From Oscillospiraceae bacterium (GTDB lineage Bacteria > Bacillota > Clostridia > Oscillospirales > Oscillospiraceae): a DNA stretch of 56,314 nt. The stretch lies in contig SVMH01000009.1 of the NCBI GenBank assembly GCA_015067525.1, positions 1 through 56,314 on the forward strand. Direction: 5' to 3'. How positions within the stretch are numbered: position 1 is the first letter of the stretch; every line of letters begins with the position of its first letter. The position numbers were made by a program, and so were the translations under genes. Positions 50,752 through 56,314 of the stretch are shown piece after piece. The notes under the pieces are model-generated. The model searched no databases, had not been told where the DNA came from, and saw nothing but the letters and a program-made list of their open reading frames with translations.

Positions 50752-51795
50752 TCAGCCGGCAGCACCGGGGGTCTTCTTGTCGGCGTTGAAGGTGTCGTAG
50801 CGGTCGTAGACATCGGTCTGACGCTCGCGGCTGGTCTCCCATTCCAGGCTGTTGCCGTCGGACCAGACGTGGGCATAGCCGTCCTGGAAGTCATGCAGCA
50901 CGGTGTGGGCGTGCATGGCATAGTTGAAGTACAGGGAGGTATCCAGCGTCAGGGCGCCGGTGGCCACGCCCAGCTTGGGGGTGGTGGCGTTGGCAAACTC
51001 GCTGGTGCTGGAGGTGGTGTCGCCGTGGTGAGGCAGCTTCAGCAGGTCCACATCCAGCAGGCCCGTGCCCTCATACTCCTTGATGAGGCGGCGCTCTTCT
51101 GCCTTATAAATATCGCCGACAAACAGAGCGGAGAACTCGCCGTAGTCCATGCGCAGGACCATGGAGGAGTTGTTGGTGTTGGTTTCAGACTTGGTATCGG
51201 TGGGGTTATCCAGCTGGTGCTGGTCGGGGCTGAGGACGGTCAGCTTCACGCCGCCGATCTCCAGCGTATCACCGGTGAGGATCTGGTGCAGCTCTGCGCC
51301 GGCGTTCTTGAACTCAGCGTTCAGGTCGTTGCTCTTTCTGGAATAGTAATAGTGCTTGACCGGGATAGTGGCCAGCACGCCATTGGGCTCGGTGAAGCCC
51401 TGATAGTGGTCGGTGTGGGGATGGCTGAGGACGGCATAGTCCAGCTCAGTGATGCCAAGGCGCTTCAGGTTCTGCATCAGCACGGGGGTGTAAACGCCGA
51501 AGGCGGCGTCAATGAGCATGGTCTCGCCGTTGGGGAAGACCACCAGGCAGCTGTCGCCCCACTTCTCCACCTGACCCTTTTCGTTGTTGGGGTCAATGAG
51601 CATATGCTCGCCGGACATGAAGTAGAAGTGGATCTCCTTCTTGTCGGCGGCGTTCTGGGAAACATCCAGCTTCCAGGGGATCACATATGCGCGCAGTTCC
51701 TCGGGCACGTCGGCCATGGGGTCCTCTGCGCAAGCAGCCAGAGACAGAGTCATCAGCGCGCACAGCAGCAGCGCAAAAACACGACGGAATTTCAT
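50752..51795 (-). CDS. secreted metallo-beta-lactamase-fold lipoprotein, paralogue 5
   Basis: A 347-aa protein. Lipobox LAACAE, SGEHMLIDPNNEKGQVEKWG, SCLVVFPNGETMLIDAA, metal motif SHPHTDHYQGF, FVGDIYKAEE and LKLPHHGDTTSS. The usual TGD is VGD here, with the metal-bridging Asp still present. ATG 51795 is fixed by AAGGAGGAGCC and the signal peptide; the longer frame includes the promoter and is not real. First gene of the three-gene operon. Confidence 0.9.
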   Translation of the reverse strand: MKFRRVFALLLCALMTLSLAACAEDPMADVPEELRAYVIPWKLDVSQNAADKKEIHFYFMSGEHMLIDPNNEKGQVEKWGDSCLVVFPNGETMLIDAAFGVYTPVLMQNLKRLGITELDYAVLSHPHTDHYQGFTEPNGVLATIPVKHYYYSRKSNDLNAEFKNAGAELHQILTGDTLEIGGVKLTVLSPDQHQLDNPTDTKSETNTNNSSMVLRMDYGEFSALFVGDIYKAEERRLIKEYEGTGLLDVDLLKLPHHGDTTSSTSEFANATTPKLGVATGALTLDTSLYFNYAMHAHTVLHDFQDGYAHVWSDGNSLEWETSRERQTDVYDRYDTFNADKKTPGAAG

Positions 51796-51826
51796 AAAGG
51801 CTCCTCCTTTGAGTATGGTTGCCATT

Positions 51827-51855
51827 ATTATAGTAGCATTTGCCAAAAATTGCAA
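51827..51855 (-). promoter_or_regulatory. promoter of the MBL 5-4-3 operon
   Basis: Minus strand TTGCAA (51850-51855), 17 bp, TATAAT (51827-51832). Confidence 0.75.
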
Positions 51856-51875
51856 CGGCTATTGCGAATTTGGGC

Positions 51876-51907
51876 GAAAAAACTGCGGCGTCCTTGGGAC
51901 ACCGCAG
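51876..51907 (-). terminator. terminator of the ruvX-flavoprotein unit
   Basis: ACTGCGG-GTCC / GGAC-CCGCAGT hairpin with T6 on the minus strand. Confidence 0.8.
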
Positions 51908-51925
51908 TGGAAGATACCTTATATA

Positions 51926-53125
51926 TTATAGGCAAAGCCCCGCCAGATGGCCGCTGGACCAGGCCCACTGCAGGTTGTAGCCGCCGCAGTCGCCGTCGAT
52001 ATCCAGCACCTCGCCGCAGGCGTAGAAGCCGGGCACAAGGCGGCTTTCCATGGTTTCCGGGTCAAATTCGTCAGTGCGCAGGCCACCGGCGGTGACTTGT
52101 GCCTGATCGAAGCCGCACACGCCCTGCACCTCCAGCGTGAAGCCGCGCAGCCGGCGGGCGATCTTAGCGAGGTCACGGTCGGTGAGGGTGTCGGCGCTCT
52201 GGCCGGTGAAGCCCGCCGCCTTGCACACCATCTGGCCTAAGCGGCTGTGGAGCGTACCGGCAAGCAGCGTGCCTGCCTCCCGGCCTGCGGCGTCGCGGCG
52301 TCGCTGCTGCAGCCAGTCCATGGTGGCATCGTCGTTCCAGTCGGGCAGGAAATCCAGCTCCACGGTGAGACCGTCGCCGCCCACTGCGGCGGCACGGGAG
52401 ATCTCAAACACGGCCGGGCCGCTGACGCCGTACTCGGTAAAGAGGATCTCGCCCCGATTCTCCGCCAGTACCTCATGACCGCGCAGGATGCGGACATTGG
52501 CCTCGGCTTTCACGCCCTTGAGGGCCCGGGGATAGGTGGGATCGGTCTTCAGCTGCACCAGCGAAGGGTACAGCGCCGTGCGGTGGTGGCCCAGCGCCTT
52601 TCCGAGCTGGTAGCCGTCCATCACGCCGCCCACCTTGCTGCCGGCGGCGCCGCCGGCGCACAGGATCACCTTGTCGGCGGCAAAGCTGCCCTGCTCCGTT
52701 TCCACGGTGAAACCCTCGCCGCGGCGGCGGACGCGGGTGACCACGCAGCCGGCGTGGAGGTCGATATCGGGACGCTCCAGGGCGTAGCGCAGCACGTCCA
52801 GCACGGAGCCTGCCATATTACTATAGGGGTAGACGCGGCCGCTCTCTTCCGTCACGGTGACAAGGCCGTGCTCGGAAAACCACGCCAGCGCGGCGTCCGC
52901 GTCAAAGGCGGCAAGGGCGTAGGCGCAGAAATCGCGGTTCTCGCCGTGATAGTGCTGCGGCGCGGCGTTGCGGTTGGTGAGATTGCACCGGCCGTTGCCG
53001 GTGGCCATCAGTTTGCGGCCCACCCGTGCCTGCCGCTCCAGCAGCAGTACGCTGTGGCCGCAGTCGGCAGCCGTGATGGCCGCCATCATACCGGCGGCAC
53101 CGCCGCCGATGACACAGACCTTCAT
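51926..53125 (-). CDS. BaiN/HI0933-family NAD(P)/FAD-dependent oxidoreductase
   Basis: A 399-aa flavoprotein. N-terminal FAD-binding VIGGGAAGMMAAITAA, then LLERQARVGRKLMATGNGRCNLTN, a hallmark of the HI0933/BaiN group, and a C-terminal GFYACGEVLDIDGDCGGYNLQWAWSSG FAD motif. One clostridial member (BaiN) was described in bile acid 7-dehydroxylation, but most relatives are of unknown function, so a specific role is not claimed. ATG 53125 overlaps the ruvX stop (ATGA); the longer open frame upstream is ruvX in another frame. Confidence 0.9.
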   Translation of the reverse strand: MKVCVIGGGAAGMMAAITAADCGHSVLLLERQARVGRKLMATGNGRCNLTNRNAAPQHYHGENRDFCAYALAAFDADAALAWFSEHGLVTVTEESGRVYPYSNMAGSVLDVLRYALERPDIDLHAGCVVTRVRRRGEGFTVETEQGSFAADKVILCAGGAAGSKVGGVMDGYQLGKALGHHRTALYPSLVQLKTDPTYPRALKGVKAEANVRILRGHEVLAENRGEILFTEYGVSGPAVFEISRAAAVGGDGLTVELDFLPDWNDDATMDWLQQRRRDAAGREAGTLLAGTLHSRLGQMVCKAAGFTGQSADTLTDRDLAKIARRLRGFTLEVQGVCGFDQAQVTAGGLRTDEFDPETMESRLVPGFYACGEVLDIDGDCGGYNLQWAWSSGHLAGLCL

Positions 53126-53547
53126 CGCGCGCCCTCCAGCTTCCGGCGGGTGAGATAGCCCTCCAGCATCAGGGCGGCAGCCACGGCGTCCACTGTCTTT
53201 TTGCGCTGCTTGGCATTTTTGCCGCCGGCCATGAGGATGTTGTGGGCGTCGATGGTGGTGCGCCGCTCGTCCCACAGCGTCACCTGCAGACCGGTGGCCT
53301 CGCGCAGCGTTTCGGCAAAGGCGGCGGCCTTCTCGGCCCGGGGACCCAGCGTGCCGTCCATATTCTTGGGATAGCCCAGCACCAGCTCGCTCACGCCGTG
53401 CTCGGCAATGATCTTCTGGATCTCCTGCACCACCACCTCCGCCTTGCGGGAGTTGATGACGGTGGTGTAGCCTGCCAGGGTGCAGGTGAAGTCGGAAATG
53501 GCGATGCCGGTATGGGCGTCGCCGTAGTCGATGGCCATGATTTTCAT
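53122..53547 (-). CDS. ruvX: putative Holliday junction resolvase RuvX/YqgF
   Basis: A 141-aa RNase H-fold protein. MAIDYGDAHTGIAISD (first acidic site), LVLGYPKNMDGTLGPRAEKA, and LWDERRTTIDAHNILMAGG with VDAVAAALMLEGYL (remaining acidic residues) are the YqgF signature. Essential in many bacteria, linked to rRNA processing or recombination intermediates. ATG 53547 follows AAAAGGAGGC. Coupled to the flavoprotein gene. Confidence 0.93.
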   Translation of the reverse strand: MKIMAIDYGDAHTGIAISDFTCTLAGYTTVINSRKAEVVVQEIQKIIAEHGVSELVLGYPKNMDGTLGPRAEKAAAFAETLREATGLQVTLWDERRTTIDAHNILMAGGKNAKQRKKTVDAVAAALMLEGYLTRRKLEGAR

Positions 53548-53673
53548 GAGGTTTTGCCTCCTTTTCGCGCCGATTTTTCGTTCAAAGCCATCATACACGA
53601 TTTTTATGTATACCGCAAGGCGGAAAGCGGGGGAAAGGCGGCAAAATTTCTTCAAAATTTGCTAAAAAAGTTG

Positions 53674-53702
53674 TTGACCTGCGGGGACAAATATGCTATC
53701 AT
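53674..53702 (+). promoter_or_regulatory. promoter of rpmG-secE-nusG
   Basis: TTGACC (53674-53679), 17 bp, TATCAT (53697-53702). A ~135-nt leader with CTTTTTCGCTTCGGGC and ACCTTC/GGAAGGT repeats follows; no known leader recognised. Confidence 0.65.
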
Positions 53703-53846
53703 CGATATTACCTGTGAGTGGGGCTTTCTTTTTTGCGCGCTTTTTCGCTTCGGGCGGGCAAAAAAACGTGTCACGATCAGGGAGGCAGCGGGTACCTTCG
53801 TCCGGAAGGTCGGAAGGTGCCTAATCTAATAAGGAGGTGCCGTTAG

Positions 53847-53996
53847 ATGCGCGTGAAAATCACTCTCCGCTGCAACGAGTGCAAGCAGAGAAACTACAAC
53901 ACGATGAAGAACAAGAAGAATACCCCTGACAAGCTTTCCATGAACAAGTATTGCCGCTTCTGCAGAAAGCATACGGTTCACACCGAGACTAAGTAA
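53847..53996 (+). CDS. rpmG: 50S ribosomal protein L33
   Basis: A 49-aa protein read directly from the [23 protein letters not shown], then [19 protein letters not shown]. The two CxxC pairs mark the zinc-binding (C+) form of L33. SD AAGGAGGTGCC. First gene of the secE-nusG transcript, as usual in Firmicutes. Confidence 0.95.
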   Translation: MRVKITLRCNECKQRNYNTMKNKKNTPDKLSMNKYCRFCRKHTVHTETK

Positions 53997-54014
53997 TCGG
54001 GAGGAGAAAGAACA

Positions 54015-54227
54015 ATGGCAGAGGAAAAGAAAGTGAAGAAGGACTACGGTAAGTGGTTCCGCGAAATGAGAAGCGAGCTGAAGAAGGTCGTGTGGCCTTC
54101 CGGCAAGACCACCATGAAGAACACGCTGACCGTTCTGGCAGTGTCTCTTTGCGTGGGTGTGTGCATCTGGGTGTTTGACGCTGTGGCTCAGCTGGCCATC
54201 AAGACCCTGCTGGGTCTGTTCGCCTAA
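54015..54227 (+). CDS. secE: preprotein translocase subunit SecE
   Basis: A 70-aa single-helix protein: basic N-terminus with WFREMRSELKKVVWPSGKTT (cytoplasmic clamp) and one membrane segment to the end. It clamps SecY in the translocon. Position between rpmG and nusG is canonical. Confidence 0.95.
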   Translation: MAEEKKVKKDYGKWFREMRSELKKVVWPSGKTTMKNTLTVLAVSLCVGVCIWVFDAVAQLAIKTLLGLFA

Positions 54228-54238
54228 GGAGCAAGCAA

Positions 54239-54763
54239 ATGGCTGATAACGCAAAGTGGTATGTAGCCCATACCTATTCCGGTTATGAAAATGCGGTCAA
54301 GGCTGCCATCGAGAAGTTCGTAACCAACCGGAACCTGCAGGATATGATCCTGCGCATCGAGATCCCCATGGAGAAGGTCACGGAAGTCACCGAGGCCGGC
54401 GTCATGAAGGAAGTCGAGCGTAAGGTGTTTCCCGGTTATGTGCTCATCAAGATGGTGATGACAGATGACACCTGGCATCTGATCCGCAATATCCGCGGTG
54501 TGACCGGATTCGTTGGCTCGGCCAACAAAGCCATCCCCCTGACGGAGGATGAGGTGCTGGCCCTGGGCATGGAGAAGCACGAGATCGTGGTTCTGTACCA
54601 TGTGGGCGACACCGTCCGCATCACCGACGGCCCCCTGGCAAGCTTCAACGGCGTGGTGGAAGACATCGAGCCGGAGAAGAACAAGGTCCGCGTGGTGGTG
54701 TCCATGTTCGGCAGAGAAACGCCTGTCGAGCTGGAACTGGATCAGGTGGAAGTCCTGATCTGA
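54239..54763 (+). CDS. nusG: transcription termination/antitermination protein NusG
   Basis: A 174-aa protein. [20 protein letters not shown] begins the NGN domain that contacts RNA polymerase; [10 protein letters not shown] and [10 protein letters not shown] follow. The C-terminal KOW domain is [22 protein letters not shown]. It modulates pausing and couples to ribosome or Rho. SD AAGGAGCAAGCAA. Confidence 0.96.
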   Translation: MADNAKWYVAHTYSGYENAVKAAIEKFVTNRNLQDMILRIEIPMEKVTEVTEAGVMKEVERKVFPGYVLIKMVMTDDTWHLIRNIRGVTGFVGSANKAIPLTEDEVLALGMEKHEIVVLYHVGDTVRITDGPLASFNGVVEDIEPEKNKVRVVVSMFGRETPVELELDQVEVLI

Positions 54764-54905
54764 CGCGCAGCAGTATCTGCGCAGCGAGAAAGCACGGAGA
54801 AAAACCACTCCGCTGCAAGTGGGAGAGACGAACTGCGTCTCGCCAAGAGCGGATGTCCGGAACCTGTCCGGCCGCTACCACATTTTTAAGAAGGAGGTGC
54901 CCCTC
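54764..54905 (+). promoter_or_regulatory. structured nusG-rplK spacer, possible ribosomal-protein leader
   Basis: A 142-nt gene-free spacer with stems GAGACG-AACTG-CGTCTC and TCCGG-AACCTG-TCCGG, and no clear promoter. Its place before rplK-rplA fits an L1 or L11 autoregulatory site, but no consensus was verified. Confidence 0.35.
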
Positions 54906-55331
54906 ATGGCACAGAAAGTTACTGGTTATGTAAAGCTGCAGATTCCTGCAGGTAAAGCAACCCCCGCACCCCCCGTTGGCCCCGCTCTGGGTCAGCACGG
55001 CGTGAACATCGCCGCCTTCACCAAGGAGTTCAACGAGCGTACCAAGGCCGACATGGGCCTGATCATCCCCGTGGTGATCACCGTCTATTCCGACCGTTCC
55101 TTCAGCTTCATCACCAAGACTCCCCCCGCAGCTGTTCTGATCAAGAAGGAGTGCAACATCGAGTCCGGTTCCGGCGTCCCCAACAAGACCAAGGTCGCCA
55201 CCATCTCCAAGGCCTCCGTCCAGAAGATCGCTGAGATGAAGATGCGCGATCTGAACGCCGCTTCCCTGGAAGCCGCTATGAGCATGATCGCCGGTACCGC
55301 ACGCTCCATGGGCGTTGTCGTGGAAGACTAA
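54906..55331 (+). CDS. rplK: 50S ribosomal protein L11
   Basis: A 141-aa protein of normal length: [40 protein letters not shown] and the C-terminal RNA-binding domain with [23 protein letters not shown] 54906 after AAGGAGGTGCCCCTC. Forms the stalk base with L10. Confidence 0.97.
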   Translation: MAQKVTGYVKLQIPAGKATPAPPVGPALGQHGVNIAAFTKEFNERTKADMGLIIPVVITVYSDRSFSFITKTPPAAVLIKKECNIESGSGVPNKTKVATISKASVQKIAEMKMRDLNAASLEAAMSMIAGTARSMGVVVED

Positions 55332-55345
55332 GGAGGGTGTAAGGA

Positions 55346-56038
55346 ATGTTTAGAGGTAAGAAGTATAAGGAAAGTGCCAAGCAGATCGACAGAGCCCTGC
55401 TCTACGATCCTCAGGAAGGCCTGGACCTGATTTGCAAGACCGCTTCCGCCAAGTTCGATGAGACCGTCGAGCTGCACGTGAAGCTGGGTGTTGACTCCCG
55501 TCACGCTGACCAGCAGGTCCGCGGCGCCATCGTTCTGCCCAACGGTACCGGTAAGACCGCCCGCGTGCTGGTCTTCGCCAAGGGCGACAAGGCCGAGGCT
55601 GCCCGCGCTGCCGGCGCTGACTATGTTGGCGATATGGATATGGTCGAGAAGATCCAGAAGGAAAACTGGTTCGACTTCGACGTGGTCGTCGCTTCCCCCG
55701 ACATGATGGGTGTTGTCGGCCGTCTGGGTAAGCTGCTGGGCCCCAAGGGCCTGATGCCCTCCCCCAAGGCCGGTACCGTGACTCCCGACGTGGCCAAGGC
55801 CGTCAAGGAAGTCAAGGCCGGTAAGGTCGAGTATCGTCTGGACAAGACCAACATCATCCACTGCCCCATCGGCAAGGTTTCCTTCGGTGCTGACAAGCTG
55901 TATGAGAACTACACCGCTCTCATCGGCGCCATCATCAAGGCCAAGCCCGCCGCTGCCAAGGGCCAGTATATCAAGTCCTGCGTGGCCGCTTCCACCATGG
56001 GCCCCGGCGTGAAGCTGAACGCCAACAAGCAGATCTAA
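55346..56038 (+). CDS. rplA: 50S ribosomal protein L1
   Basis: A 230-aa protein with [20 protein letters not shown] start, [20 protein letters not shown] signature and [20 protein letters not shown]. Binds 23S rRNA at the L1 stalk. SD AAGGAGGGTGTAAGGA; 14 nt after rplK. Confidence 0.97.
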   Translation: MFRGKKYKESAKQIDRALLYDPQEGLDLICKTASAKFDETVELHVKLGVDSRHADQQVRGAIVLPNGTGKTARVLVFAKGDKAEAARAAGADYVGDMDMVEKIQKENWFDFDVVVASPDMMGVVGRLGKLLGPKGLMPSPKAGTVTPDVAKAVKEVKAGKVEYRLDKTNIIHCPIGKVSFGADKLYENYTALIGAIIKAKPAAAKGQYIKSCVAASTMGPGVKLNANKQI

Positions 56039-56079
56039 GTTCATCTGCAAAAAAGTTTCCCATTTTGTATATCTGAGGG

Positions 56080-56108
56080 TTGACAAGCTGTCATCCCTTC
56101 GATATAAT
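56080..56108 (+). promoter_or_regulatory. promoter of rplJ
   Basis: TTGACA (56080-56085), 17 bp, TATAAT (56103-56108): full consensus. Confidence 0.85.
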
Positions 56109-56111
56109 ACC

Positions 56112-56230
56112 AGATGCGTTCCAAAGACAGCAGGTGGCGTTCGCGCCGTAAGTCCTGCCGAGGATGGCTAATCGTTATGATTGCTTACACCATCCTTGTG
56201 TCTTTGCGGCACAAGGATGGTTTTCTTTTT
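56112..56230 (+). promoter_or_regulatory. L10 leader (autoregulatory RNA) with attenuator hairpin
   Basis: AGACAGCAGGTG...TAAGTCCTGCCGAGG (56126-56162) matches the kink-turn-containing L10 leader that binds L10-L12. It is followed by ACCATCCTTGTG / CACAAGGATGGT (56189-56221) and TTTTCTTTTT, an intrinsic terminator that would stop rplJ-rplL transcription when L10 is in excess. Confidence 0.85.
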
Positions 56231-56268
56231 GAACGCACCTACAATTCAACCGGAGGTGAAAACAAAGA

Positions 56269-56314
56269 ATGCCCAACGCAAAAGTTCTGTCTGAGAAGCA
56301 GGCAATCGTGGCCG
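56269..56314 (+). CDS. rplJ: 50S ribosomal protein L10 (N-terminal fragment)
   Basis: The first 15 codons (MPNAKVLSEKQAIVA) run off the window. Identified by N-terminal sequence, the L10 leader and the position after rplA. SD CGGAGGTGAA. Confidence 0.9.
   Translation, partial: MPNAKVLSEKQAIVA

Overview
The window looks like a chromosomal segment of a GC-rich, low-branching Clostridia, most likely an Oscillospiraceae-type gut Firmicute. This is inferred from AGGAGG-type ribosome binding sites, TTGNNN-17-TATNNT promoters, lipoprotein signal peptides, a sortase-like C-terminal tail, the gene order rpmG-secE-nusG-rplK-rplA-(rplJ), an L10 leader, and families typical of that group (DUF896/YnzC, YlmH, DUF1292, DIP1984, DUF523, UgpC-type shared sugar ATPase). 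No rRNA, intact tRNA, CRISPR array, transposase, integrase or phage gene was recognised.

Layout. 0-2 kb: end of an aminotransferase and a UgpC/MsmK-type ABC ATPase. 2-6.4 kb: small housekeeping genes (YfcE-like phosphodiesterase, DIP1984 protein, HTH membrane protein, YgjP-like metallopeptidase, DUF1653, PPC-domain protein, Nudix, DUF523/TudS-like). 6.4-12.6 kb: a maltodextrin-type operon of LacI regulator, solute-binding lipoprotein, two permeases and MalQ. It has no ATPase of its own, so the ATPase at 651 is the obvious partner. 12.6-13.1 kb: a two-gene mini-module (RHH regulator plus a 51-aa acidic protein) enclosed by a duplicated terminator. 13.2-18.2 kb: uracil permease with an attenuator-like leader, BirA, a split chromate transporter, YdcF, uridine kinase. 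18.4-24.6 kb: Ig-like membrane protein, ABC exporter, YlmH, DUF896, an XpaC protein with an L7/L12-like tail, a TetR regulator and a 29-aa membrane peptide. 24.7-29.8 kb: HTH-ProC fusion, rubrerythrin, formate/nitrite channel, Nudix, DUF554, TcdA. 29.9-38 kb: PrsA-like foldase, DUF1292, PBP1A, SerC, ClC transporter. 38-52 kb: a surface island of five paralogous secreted metallo-beta-lactamase-fold lipoproteins around a 2186-aa cell-wall protein with a PHP phosphoesterase domain, plus YibE/F. 52-56.3 kb: BaiN-like flavoprotein, RuvX and the rpmG-secE-nusG-rplK-rplA-rplJ cluster.

The strongest unexplained signal is a dispersed intergenic element of about 170-230 bp, present three times (1881-2106, 31850-32018, and 39218-39399 inverted). 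Hairpins are conserved with compensatory base changes and the loop GCRCATGTCG is shared. Two of the copies lie between direct repeats of flanking sequence: a 27-bp perfect repeat, and a duplicated transcription terminator. The RHH mini-module at 12.6-13.1 kb is likewise enclosed by a duplicated terminator. Together these suggest small elements that settle at or duplicate terminators. Other notable points are the in-frame HTH-ProC fusion with an internal Shine-Dalgarno, the XpaC-L7/L12 fusion, the five-member MBL lipoprotein expansion beside the giant PHP protein, and a structured leader with a 24-codon ORF in front of uraA.
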